A stretch of 64,000 nucleotides of DNA from NCBI GenBank assembly GCA_964023205.1, contig OZ026842.1:8897407-8961406 (forward strand), written 5' to 3'. Source of the DNA: Lutraria lutraria. Lineage: Eukaryota > Mollusca > Bivalvia > Venerida > Mactridae. The notes beneath the pieces are model-generated. The model worked only from the letters and a program-made list of their open reading frames with translations, ran no database searches and was not told where the DNA came from. Positions 1 to 11,079 of the stretch are shown one piece after another; positions within the stretch are counted from its first letter, which is position 1, and every line of letters begins with the position of its first letter. A program made the position numbers and the translations under genes.

Positions 1-27
1 ATACTAAAGCTTGATACCAAAATTTAA

Positions 28-130
28 CTCGAGTGAAAGTTATAGTGAAGTAATGTCAGTTGTGTCGATTAAACTCTTTGTGATAATTTGGCTCTAATCC
101 AATCCACAGTGGTACCCCAGTGTAACGTTT
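28..130. repeat. Left-edge segment matching about 8595-8690
   Basis: A stretch of about 100 bp including gtcagttgtgtcgatt and ggctctaatcc is closely repeated at about 8595-8690. The two copies lie about 2.6 kb and 2.5 kb upstream of the start codons of SLC1 genes 1 and 2. They are therefore probably equivalent points of the ancient tandem duplication of about 8.5 kb that made those genes. An independent dispersed repeat is the alternative. Confidence 0.5.
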
Positions 131-290
131 TCAGGCTCCCCATTTTTTAGGTTACCCCCCGCTAACTTAAAAACGTTTTCAAAGTACCGGCCCGGTAGCA
201 TTTAAACGTTTTCATACTCCCTCCCCCGTTCTAATAATCCCTCCCCGGTAACTTGAAAACGTTTTAAACGTTTTCCCCAACCTATATATG
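95..290. repeat. Degenerate array built on GAAAACGTTTTC
   Basis: The palindrome aaaacgtttt or a close variant occurs about five times, near 124, 171, 204, 256 and 267. Copies are separated by C-rich spacers such as ctccccggtaac and spaced about 30-50 bp apart. A second cluster lies at 850-990. No coding potential is visible here. Confidence 0.6.
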
Positions 291-849
291 TTAACTCTTC
301 ATGGAGAATACGTTTATATTTCAGGTTATAATGCATACTAAATGATTCACAGTAAACATGGTTTATTGACATATATATCCCTTTACTTCTAAACTTACTT
401 AACTTTTAAATAATTATTTAAAGCTATGGAATCTTATTAGGGTCACGGAGAGTATACATCCATATTCAATTAATGAACACAATGCAAGACACGACCTTTG
501 CAATCCCAAACTTACTTGTGTTCAGAAAACCTACAATTAACAGTAATTGTTTTTTATCTACTTGTTTTCGTCATTAAAACCACAATATTTGTTAAGACTG
601 AAAGATGCGTATATGTGTCAGCTCAGACCTCTTTGGGTAAAACTAGAGGTTCATAGAATCTCCAAAACACACACATAAGAGGAAAGCACCTAACATTAAT
701 ATTTATTATTAACGTATGACCGTATTATGCAATAAGAGGGAATGGAACTCACTTTATGGTTGCTAAATGACCAGTACATTCGTGTATGTGTTTGTAATCT
801 CCTTATTCGTGTGAAAGCTCTTTCTTATTATGAATTTTCAAATCATTAT

Positions 850-990
850 CCGGGGGTAATTGAAAACGTTTTCAAAGCGCCCCTAGGGGTAAACTGGAAA
901 CGTTTTATGATAACCAGGTAGGGCATTTGAAAATGGAGGGGGTAATCTCCAAATTTTATAATTGTACCCCTCCCGGTAACTTTTGAGTAA
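850..990. repeat. Second cluster of the GAAAACGTTTTC repeat
   Basis: The same palindromic core is seen at about 862 and, truncated, at about 896. It is flanked by gggggtaa and cccctcccggtaac spacers matching those at 95-290. The 560 bases between the clusters, and 990-2140, show no gene or RNA that I can recognise. Confidence 0.5.
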
Positions 991-1933
991 TCTCTTAGAG
1001 TAATGCAATATTTGAAATAAGAAGATTCTTCGTCAATCCCAATGACAAATATTATTAGTGGGCAAATAATGGCGCCAATGTTAACAAATCATGATATTTA
1101 ACGTGACAATTAAAGTGGCCAATTTAACACATTTCAAGTTGTGTAGTCATTTTAAGGGGCAGTCGAGCAGCTAGAATTTGTGTGTAAATACATTGTAAGA
1201 TACTTTAAACGTGCCTCTTTTCAGCAGGTACAACGCGAGTTCTTAATGTATTTGCATGACAGCCCTCGATTTAAAAAAAAAATGTAAACGGAAGAATAAA
1301 TACCATTAGACGGCGCTTTTTGTGAAATTTTCTTTTTCATTCTGAAATACAATTACGACAATTACATAATATACTTGCTTTTAATGGGTAAATGTCCATG
1401 GTGCATGATTGATAGTTATTTTATGTGTTCGTAGCCATGAAATCGTATATCTTCATGTATGCGCATATTAAACTATCACCTTTCAATAGCTAAGGTAACA
1501 AATCGGTCAATTAGTTATCCATTACAAAATGTTCATAATTTTCAGCGACCGCCTTCGCATTCATGCAAGTAAAGTACAGTCAAGGCATTGAACGAAGGCA
1601 ACCCTTCGGAAAGACATAGTGTGGTATTTATTGGCCAGGTTTTAAAATAATTACCTTTATTCATATGATGGTCTTTAATCGGAGGTGGTCGCTAACATAG
1701 GTTTGTATATGTAATGGTGTTTGTTTCTATGCAATAATAAAGAGTGTATTAAATTTCTCATGAAAATTAACCATCCACACTGGTAAAATTGTAATGAATG
1801 TGCAGACATATCAATGTGGGCCAATGGGTATCTTTTACATTAACTTTTCTTTAAATTTGATACACGACGTTTAAATAAGAAATGAAAGAGTATAGTTTTA
1901 ATTGTACGATTATTCAGACTCACTTTCGAACAG

Positions 1934-1955
1934 TTTTTTTTGGGGGGGGGGGGGG
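1934..1955. repeat. T8-G14 homopolymer tract
   Basis: Eight T are followed by 14 G in unannotated DNA upstream of SLC1 gene 1. This is a simple sequence tract, prone to length error in assemblies. Confidence 0.9.
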
Positions 1956-2139
1956 AAATCAACACTTTGTTTAGTGTTTTGTGAAAAGGGCAAGTAAAAG
2001 TACTAGTATCAGAAAAGCAGAAAAATGACAACTATAAGGTTTCTAAACATTTGGATATAAGCAGTGTGTTGAAGATGATTGAGTGCGCGGGCCTTTACAT
2101 AATAAAAAAAATATAAAAATAATGCTGTATTGCCAATGT

Positions 2140-2623
2140 TTTGTGTGATGAACAATCTAATTAAACTTGCATCACGTGTTATATTATTTTCACTACCCGG
2201 AAAACTAGTTATTATATATAATTAGTTAAATCGAATTAATGTCCGGAATGGCACGAATAACGATGTCCTTTGAAGCGTTGTCTGCAATGTTCTTAAGACA
2301 TTTTGCATTGCCAGCTTTGTGAACACTACTTATCATAAAATGCACGTGACTATAAAAATGTCAAATACACTTTGTTGGTACAGTTTAGTGATTCACCACT
2401 AAAAAAATAATTCAACCGCTCTTAGCACTCACACTTCCAATGTACCTTTAAGCAATGCATAAGATATATTACCATTAGAAATCAGTTGTTTATGATTATA
2501 TAAATTGTGTTTGACTTATTTTGTTTCATCGATTGAATAAATTATTAGTTAAGACATAAGTGATATGTTTCAATATGCTCTTACTGAAATGTTGTCAAAA
2601 CTCGTTCTGACTACAAAGAAGAG
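2140..2623 (+). promoter_or_regulatory. Conserved upstream block of SLC1 gene 1
   Basis: This block aligns patchily but clearly with 10610-11079 upstream of SLC1 gene 2. Shared words include gtgtgatgaaca, gaattaatgtccggaatg, gttggtacag and tcaaccgctcttagc. Introns of the two genes have diverged more than these patches, so the block probably holds the promoter and 5' UTR. A possible TATA-like tatataaa lies near 2498. The transcription start is not determined. Confidence 0.4.
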
Positions 2624-5600
2624 ATGTTGTCAATAAGAAGTTGCATCGATATTCTAAAGCGCAATGCTTTGTTGTTATTTACCTTGATTGGGATATTTAT
2701 AGGGGTTGGTATAGGATTAGGGATTAGACCCTTACAACCATCAGAGGATGCATTAATGTGGTTAGGTGAGTTCGCGAAATTTATATGTTAACATTTATCT
2801 AGTACTGAAATGACAAATAGTTTGATTTTTAGCCCCATACCGGTGTTTACGTTTTCTCACTAAGATAAAAGAATTGATTGCTATGGTAACGGAAAAAGTC
2901 AAAATTGCTATGATGACTTAAACACTTCTCAAGCTAAGTGAATGGAACTTGGTGTGTGAATATCTACGTAAACAGATGGCATTATTGAGATAGTGTATGT
3001 TAATACCTAACCATGGATATTCAATACCTCGGCATTTCCAAACTTAAGGATTGCTGAAACCGGTATTTACAAGGCCCAAGCGGTAGGAGATTTATGTGTT
3101 GTGAGCAAAACCAGTCATTTGTTTATTTTGTTTAATACTAATTCAGATAGTCCTCAACTATCTTCACAGGACTTCCAGGACAACTGTATCTGCGACTGAT
3201 GAAGATGGTAATTGTTCCATTGGTTGTAACGGGTGTAATAACAGGTTCTCATTTTCAATACACTTGCTTACCTAATTTATGGACACTTGCAGTTGTATAC
3301 CCAATCATACGTACGTATGTGCTTGTCTGTGCAAGCTAATCGCGAGTATTTAAACGTGTATACTTATTTTTATAACGTATCAAGTAATAATAAATATATA
3401 GGATTAAACAAACGCATGATCTATTTATTCAGTTTATTTCAATTATTTAGTACATACTTTGTGAAAACTGAAAACGAGACCCTTTATTATTAATCATAAC
3501 GTACAGGCATTTAAAAGAAATATGTAAGAGATGAGAGTTATTGTATAGCGAAGTATCGTTCCAGCACATGATTGCTGACTTATGAATTGCCAAAGTTAAT
3601 ACAGGGCTGTTAAAATAGTAATGCAATAAATTGAATTTTGTCAGTCTTGTCCACATCTTTGTTAAATGTATTAAAGGTGTCGTCCATGTCGCTTATGGTG
3701 TTTTTCACGACTTGGTATAAACGACATCAGATAGATATATTCATTTCTTACAAACTCTCCATTAACCCCAAAGGTCGTAGATCATATCACCCCATTAAAT
3801 GAAGAGATATGTAAATAAAGATTTTAGTGAATACATTCATATCTTCGACTTTGATCAACCAGCGGTAACAGTTTATTACGATTACGATTTTTATACGAAC
3901 ATTAGCGTTACTTCCGGTATCTAGATCCGCTGTAAAAAGTTTCCATTTTGAAATATTTACTTTTTATATGAGTACATGCAGAGCATTGATCTTTGTTTCA
4001 GCAACATCTTCATTAGACCCGAAGGCGAATGGAAAAGTTAGTGTTGTAGCAATTTCTTTCATATTTATGAAGAACCTGCTTGGAGCTGTTTTAGGCATTG
4101 TTGTGTTTATTATCTTTAATCCAGGTGAGAAAAATTTCAGCTATGAGACACATATTTATATGATAATAATTATTATACTGCTCAGGACCGATTGCCATAT
4201 TTCTTGACTGTAGTGATTGCTTCATTTATTTTAACCGTACTGTTGAACATATTTGACTACAATATGGTCATTCAATCATCATATTCCTGAGCAAATATTA
4301 AACAAATGATGTTTAAACCCATATACATGTTTTTGTATTGCGTATGGTATAGAGCACTATTAACAGTTGTTTTTGTGTGGAGATTGTCTATAGTAATTCC
4401 TCTACTCCTAGTCCTCTGATAAGCGCATCTACATGCACGTGTCAACATATCCGCCATGTTTGGTCATGTTGTTACAAGACATTCGTTATCGTTAACAGGC
4501 TCAGATGGATCAATCAGAAACATACCAAAGTATTCAAAACCATCGACTGAAATGCAAACACAGGATATTTTTGCAGACCTCATAAGGTATTAGTATCTAT
4601 AAAATAGGTATGAGAAAAAAAACATAATTAAAAAAACATTAATAATATTATCAATTAATATGAAAGTCAAATTAATTAGTTATCCATATCAAAAGTAGAC
4701 AGATAGCAACAGATAAATAAACATTAAGTGATCCTTATCAAAAGTTTGATATAAACTTTGATATAAAAGTATTGTTACATGGTAAGAACCATCTGTCTAG
4801 TAAACATACTTGAAGAAACATTTGAAGCTGCTTCACCTGATCATCCTCCTTTTCAGAAACATTATTCCTGACAATTTGTTTGAGGCAACGTTTAGGCAGA
4901 CCCAAACCAAGTACACTTACATAACTATAGAGAGTAATTCTTCAATTCCTCCGAACAAGACTGTTTTATCTTTGCTAGAGAAGTCAGTCGGGAAGGCAGA
5001 TGGACCTAACTTACTTGGTAATACATGTTTATGTAAGTTTTGATACAATTCTAGTCATAATACAATTCTAGTTGTTACCCTTATATTTCGGCAAGGAGTT
5101 TTCTTGAATATTAAGAAAAAAATGTTAATAGCTAAAGCAAATAAAAACAATGAATACTAACTCAAGAATGACTATTTAAATGAATCTTTGGGAGAAAAAA
5201 TATATTTTCCATTTCTAATAGCTTACAGTGATTTATTTCAGGGCTCATATTTGCTTGCACTATGATTGGAATAGCACTGGCGTCACTTGAAGCTAAAGGT
5301 AAACCGGTGGTTGATTTCTGTGACGCCTTCGGACATACAATTATACTGATGATGGGCTGGATTTTATGGTACTCAATTGTATTTCGTATATACAATGTAT
5401 TGGAATTGCATGTAAGATGCTTCATGTTCAGTGGATCCTGGCAACATCTAGGGTCATAATTATGGTGACTTCTCTACTATCGACATTCCGTAAGTCGGCA
5501 TGACACAGCTCCCTCACACGTGAAATGTGTTGAGTACCAGGTGAGATCCGAGCGATGAGAGGTTAATGATATCTAGTCGGAGGCAAATATCACTACAACA

Positions 5601-7518
5601 CTGAGGTGTTTGTTTGTTAAATCAATTGATTATTAATCAAGATATCAAAAACACAAGCGCGCTTCAAACGTTATTTTGTGTCAGTTTGCCTGTCAATGGA
5701 AGGACATATCTGTTGCCATGTGCCGCAGGCGTTTGTATTTTACAAAGTGCCTGTACGATGCGAGATCCTTTCGCACAGCATAGAATTCCAAGTGTCTAAT
5801 GTGTGCGTCTAGAAATCGTCAATTTAGCATTATTTCGTCATCACAGATAAAAGATACATGATCCAAACGTTTAGCTTTCATGTTTTAGGACCACTCCACT
5901 GGGAGTAATAAGTTTGATACTTGTGGCTGTAGCAGGAATTGAGGACATTGATTCATCGTTTCGAGATTTAGGAATCCTTGTGTTAGCGGTGACGCTAGGC
6001 CTTGCGGTACAACAATTGGTTGTCATGCCACTTATCCTGTTTGTCTTTACGAGACGAAATCCATACAGACACTTGTTACACATAGCCAGACCATGGTTAA
6101 TTTCATTTGTGTCATCAACTGCGTAAGTTTGTATTCGGATTAACTGAATTACTAACATATTGATAGCATACTCTGATAGATTCGAACTTATTGCCTGGAT
6201 TCACATCTCTGAATGTTCTTCTTCATCGAGTCTTTGTCCTAATGCAAGAAAGACATTTTGCTTTCTGTGGCTGTTCGTGCGCTTTGTAATCACATTGTAC
6301 TAATCGTTTATCTCAAAGCGTTGATTTATCCTTATTGAATGGAAATATTGCGAACAAATCCGTACACACACCTTATAAGGATTTGTATTATATCTTAGGG
6401 CTGGTGCTGTTCCAGAAATGCTTCGATCATGTGAAGGTCTCCTCAATGTTGACAAGACCGTATCAAGATTTGTTATCCCATTTAGTATAGCTGTGGGTGC
6501 AAGTGGCAAAGCTCTATACATATCGTGTGCTTCGTTGTTTGCGTGTAATCTGTCCGGACAACCACCATCTGCGGTCACTATCGTCATTGTAGGGTACAGT
6601 GCTAAATATCCATATCGAAGTTTTAAATATCAGTCTTTTAGTATACGATTACTTTTCAGATGAAGATTTTCAACCTATGTTTAAAATATTAGTTATAATA
6701 ATTGTTATTAAATACTATCATACTCGTTGAATTTAGTAGTAGTTTAATGTCCCTCATTCATTCAATTCTACCATTTCGTCGCTTAGGTGGCCTTACTGAG
6801 TATATTTTGTCTTTGCAAATAGTTTGTTTAAAGTTTAAACGTATGCATTGTTACAAATCTCTCTAAAAATGTTCATTCTTTTATGATACTCTCGATCATT
6901 TTAGATGTTTAACGACTGTATCTTCATTTGCCATACCGGCTGTACCAAGTGCTTCCATAGTTACGGTAGTGATGATTCTAACTTCACTAAATGTTCCGGT
7001 AGATGCCATTGTTCTCTTGCTTGCTGTGGAATTCCTATTGTAAGTTTCACATTTTATTCATATCTCTTTGTTTTGATTACTCTAAAGAATCTGTATTGAA
7101 ACAGCAAAATATTAGGTCATTATGTACATCCGGCCATGAACCATTCCGTCCGGTTTCACACTGTAAATGATAAACGGCAGTATAACGCTTTCAATGCAAC
7201 TGCACTTAGTCTATTAAGTGTCTATGGTTTTTCAAATGTTCGTTTAGTTATTGTAATAGGAATAAAAAGACAAACACAACGGAGAAGACAAAACCTTACA
7301 ATTCTTTTTCTATGTTGGTTATCTTAAGTTTTCCATTAAAATCTAACATTTTATATATATATCTTGATTTTCATCATGCCAGAGATCGGTTGCGGACAGC
7401 TAGTTGTGTAGTTGGTCACACCATGTGTAGTGTCGTGGTGCAACATGTTTGTGAAGCAGATTTGAAGAATAAAGATAAACAAGAAAATGAAGATGGAGAA
7501 CTCGAAGATGTAGCCTAA
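2624..7518 (+). CDS. SLC1-family (EAAT-like) transporter, gene 1, 471 aa, ten exons
   Basis: Exons: 2624-2765, 3170-3244, 4002-4124, 4499-4586, 4857-5017, 5242-5368, 5889-6122, 6399-6593, 6905-7039, 7383-7518; they sum to 1416 nt. Every boundary is GT/AG and phases join without stops. SLC1 landmarks run in order: TM1 at residues 14-35, MKMVIVPLVV in TM2, SSLDPKANGK before TM3, QDIFADLIR, glycosylation-type NSS and NKT, WTTPLGV, TRRNPY, DKTVSRFVIP, and DRLRT in TM8. Family members are plasma-membrane trimers that take up glutamate or neutral amino acids with Na+. Here the ion-site residues are changed: TM7 NMDGT reads GASGK (350-354), the Glu after LY is Ile358, and the TM8 Asn and Asp are Cys435 and His439. 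Substrate-type Asp428 and Arg431 remain. The exon 2 donor is weak (gttctc). The start is the first ATG with TM1 in frame, and gene 2 starts at the same point. Substrate and coupling are unknown; it may be a channel or exchanger. Confidence 0.88.
5490..5595. repeat. Dispersed repeat fragment in SLC1 gene 1 intron 6
   Basis: The segment from cagctccctcacacg to atctagtcggaggc resembles stretches near 19165-19275 and 45740-45880. Shared parts are a cagtttcc or cagctccc start, an acacgtgaaatgtgt-like core and gagaggttgatgat. It is probably a short interspersed element remnant; the family was not identified. Confidence 0.35.
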
Positions 7519-7834
7519 ATGGAAACTAGCCATATTTTTGACAAGAAAAACTTTAAAAGACTGTCAAACAGAAACTAAGTTCTTACAGCATCAATGCACA
7601 TTTGGAGTATTGGAAACGAAAAGCTGTAGTAAGCAACGACAAAGTCCAAATCACTGAACCACTTTTGGAGTCCGGTTAATGTCGCATATGACAGCAAACG
7701 AATACTTTTTAAGAAAGGCTAACACTTACTGAAGTTAAAGTTAATGTATTATGATGTATCAGCTGATGTAACACATATAATATGACAGAAAACATAAAAG
7801 TGAATAAGTCCATGCTCTACGTTTATAATACATT

Positions 7835-7840
7835 AATAAA
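7835..7840 (+). terminator. Candidate polyadenylation signal, SLC1 gene 1
   Basis: AATAAA lies about 320 bases after the stop codon. It is the first canonical hexamer I noticed in an AT-rich 3' flank, so it is plausible only. Confidence 0.35.
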
Positions 7841-7929
7841 TAATTGAAATACATTTACTACTGCAAATATGTTTAGAAATATTTACCTTTGTTAATACTT
7901 TGTTTATGAGTTTCCGCACGTGTACGATA

Positions 7930-8060
7930 CTTTATTCTGTTTGTTTGTTTATTTGAGGTTTACGCCCCTTTTCAAAAGTCAGAGTCATATGAGAATAAAT
8001 ATTCACCGGTAAGGGGAAGAACCGTACTAGACTCTCATCCTCCGTAAACAACTGCAAACT
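7930..8060 (-). mobile_element. SINE family A, 3' part, reverse orientation
   Basis: Read on the minus strand this matches copies at 11900-12130, 20275-20490 and 26970-27100. The order is ggaggatg, gagtctagtac, gttcttcc, then tgactctgac and a gtaaa-rich tail. The tRNA-like head is not evident in this copy. Confidence 0.6.
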
Positions 8061-8270
8061 TTCTGACATTTTATTAATTACATGAGCATACAAATATATT
8101 AAAACTATTCATAATGTTTATGAATGCCCATTAAGTTATTTTACAGTAAGCTCAAACATTTGGGTTGTTGTATTTATGGGTTCGTCGACGACGGAGATTC
8201 ACGGAATGTGTCAAACATTCGATATTAATTTTGTACATGAATTACTTAATACATAATTCCCATATCTATA

Positions 8271-8555
8271 ATATTTACCTCCCTTGGCGGCCATCTTGAA
8301 AGTCTAATTTGACTAGCATTGATAGATGATATTTATATTTTTGTTCTTATAATTCTAAATATAGAATTTCATATGTGACAACTACATTTTCTCAAACCCG
8401 ATATGTTTATGTCTTTTCCAACTTCATGATTAAGTTATATTTTGTAAAATGAGTTGTTAAATAACCACTTTTTTGTTTTTTTCTATTAAACACATAAGAA
8501 ATTTGACTTTCAAGATGGCCGCCAATTCAAAACAGTAAGGTAAATATTGTAGTTG
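8271..8555. mobile_element. Hairpin MITE with GGCGGCCATCTTGAAAGTC inverted ends
   Basis: The left end reads aatatttacct then ggcggccatcttgaaagtc. The right end reads gactttcaagatggccgcc then aaggtaaatatt, its inverse. About 150-200 bp of AT-rich non-coding DNA separates the arms. The structure is that of a non-autonomous DNA transposon. I could not fix a target-site duplication. A related ggcggcc...caagatgg motif occurs near 54670. Confidence 0.65.
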
Positions 8556-9544
8556 TGGAAACTATGTATACTCGTATTGGATACGGAATATTACAAGAGT
8601 GAGAGTTATAGTGAAATAATGCCAGTTGTGTCGATTTAACACGTTGGGGTGTTTAGGCTCTAATCCGTTCCATAGTGTTATCAAGGGGCACTGCATATTT
8701 TTGTTTCTTTGGGTTGTTGTGTGGTGTTTGGTATTAGCCTTGCAGATTGCTTTATGGGTTTTTGTTTTCGATTTGGCAGACATGGATGTGAGTTTCGTTG
8801 GTGGTATTTAATGTTCTTGCGTAGTTCTCTATTTTAGTAGTTGTATGTGAAGGTGTCTGTCGTGATGGATGATATATGAATGTGCAGTCTATGAGATTAT
8901 ATTGATATTTTGCTGAAAATATGTTTATTTATATATTATGATTTATTCGCTTCATTTTCATGGCATTTTAACTTCCAGGATTCTCCTTTTATAAATAGAT
9001 AAGTCCAATTGATACAACTCTGCAATCGCCCGAAAGTAATATTATGTTTAATTACCCTTTTCAAACGTTGCTCACAAATGTTTTAAAAATGTTCACAAAA
9101 GAATAATAATAATTTCCATACAATGTAGAAGTTTGTTTCTTCACTTAAAAAATACATCGAACATTAAGACTTTCAGGAATAGTTCTGAACAGTGTTTAAT
9201 AGTTCCGACAGGTCTAGTATTGAACAAATACGGCTCAATCTCCATACTTAAATAAAGCTCAAAAGGTAATATCTTAACAGAAGAATTTGCCCTAATCTGA
9301 ACTCTCTCTAGGTATTGACTAGTAGATACAGCGAATGATAAAATGAGAAGAAAATATATCAATTACTAGTAAAAAGTCGAAAATAGACTTATCAATCAGA
9401 CAGTATAAACATCAACCAATTACCTTGACGTTTACGGCAAATTTAGCTTTATAATCAATCAAAATAGGGGAAATATACAACATTTATACCTTTAAGCCTT
9501 TCATCTTTTATCGTGATGATGATGAATTTTGTAAAAGCTCTTTC

Positions 9545-9895
9545 CTTGTTTTTTGTGGATTTTATAAATGTTATAAACTTTTTTGATATCTGTGGATTTT
9601 ATAAATGTTTTACATTTGTTTGGTATTTGTGGATGTCATAAATGCTTTACATTTGTTTGGTATTTGTGGATGTCATAAATGTTTGACATTTCTTTGGTAT
9701 TTGTGGATTTAAAAAATTAATGCTTTTACTTTTTTGGTATATGTGAATTTCATATATGTTGTACATTTGTTGGTATTTGCGAATTTCATAAATGCTTTTA
9801 CATTTTTGGTAAATGTGAATTTCATAAATGTACATTTTTGTGGATTTCATAAATGCTTTACATTTGTTTGGTATTTGTGGATTTAATAAATTCAT
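9545..9895. repeat. Minisatellite, period about 38 bp
   Basis: About nine imperfect copies of a unit containing gtggatttcataaatgc and tttacatttgtttggtattt run head to tail. Copies differ by small indels and substitutions. A minus-strand reading frame through it is only the translated repeat and is not a gene. Confidence 0.85.
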
Positions 9896-10609
9896 TAAGA
9901 TTGACAAAAAATACATGAAATTAAATACTAGATGCTCTTGCATGGACCTAAGTTCAAGCATGTTTCATCTTACAGAGTGATTACATCGTTCACTCCATGG
10001 ACGACTAGGAAGTCTTGGTATTGAAGGCAACACAATAGTAGATGAGTTACATTCATTGGCTATCACATACACATACGTAAAAAGAAGTAAAAACACATGG
10101 TCCATTTTATATTCATACAAAAGGTTAGCTCTCTAGCTTTCCGTTGTTTGACGGCCATTTCGACAGCAAACAGTCCGAGAGATAGATAGAGAGAGAAGAC
10201 GCAATACAGGAGAACCGAACATTCACATCCCTACTTGTTTCGATTATTTACCGTGGCCGGTGTAAAACACCAAAAACAAGCCTTGTCTCTTATTTTGTGG
10301 ATTTTAGACAAAGTATTTGGCTCGGTAGTTGGGATGGGGACACATGAACAGGCGCCCCTGAGAAATTCGAAAAGCGAAGCTGACAACCGAACCTATGATC
10401 TTTCGTTCAGTTATCCAGAGCGTTACAACTCGACCACCGACCTCTAAAAGACTGATAGGCAAGCTTTTTGGCCAACAAGCCAAAGGGAAGTGACAAGTAC
10501 TAGTATTTAAAAAAGGAGAAAAAGGGTTTCTGTATAATTATGTGAATATAAGCTGAGTGCGTTCCAAATAATTTAGTGCACGGGCATATACATATACAAA
10601 TAATGTTGT

Positions 10610-11079
10610 TTTGTGTGATGAACAGTCTAATTCAACTTCATTTTACCGTCGCGAGCCGGAAAATCTGTCTTCAAATAGTCAAATAGAATTAATGTCCGGA
10701 ATGACACGAGACTATGTCCTTATGAAACCTGGCCGGCAATGTTCTGATGGCCTTATGCATTGTCAGTTTTGTGAATACTATAAAATAAAAAAGTCACATA
10801 CTTTATGTTGGTACAGATTTATGACCTATCTGTCAACACAATAAATCAACCGCTCTTAGCTCTCAGACTCCAATTGCGCCTTTAAACAACGCATAACGTA
10901 TATTCCCATCAATACTTATTCATTCGTACTCATAAAAACTATATTTGTGTGCTTTTGTTTAATCGGTTGAATAAATTATTTGTCTACACATGAATGATGT
11001 GCTTTAATATATTGTTACTGAAAAAATCGTTTAAACTCGCTCTGACTACAAACAAGCGTTTGTGTTTGTATTTATAAAC
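10610..11079 (+). promoter_or_regulatory. Conserved upstream block of SLC1 gene 2
   Basis: This is the counterpart of 2140-2623. Shared words include gtgtgatgaaca, gaattaatgtccggaatga, gttggtacag and tcaaccgctcttagc. Conservation in patches between diverged duplicates suggests promoter or 5' UTR function. No core element can be assigned with confidence. Confidence 0.4.

Noticed and set aside
9647..9961. Minus-strand 104-codon frame
   Set aside because: It is a translation of the 38-bp minisatellite; its repeated IYEIHIYQK phrases follow the DNA repeat and not a protein family.
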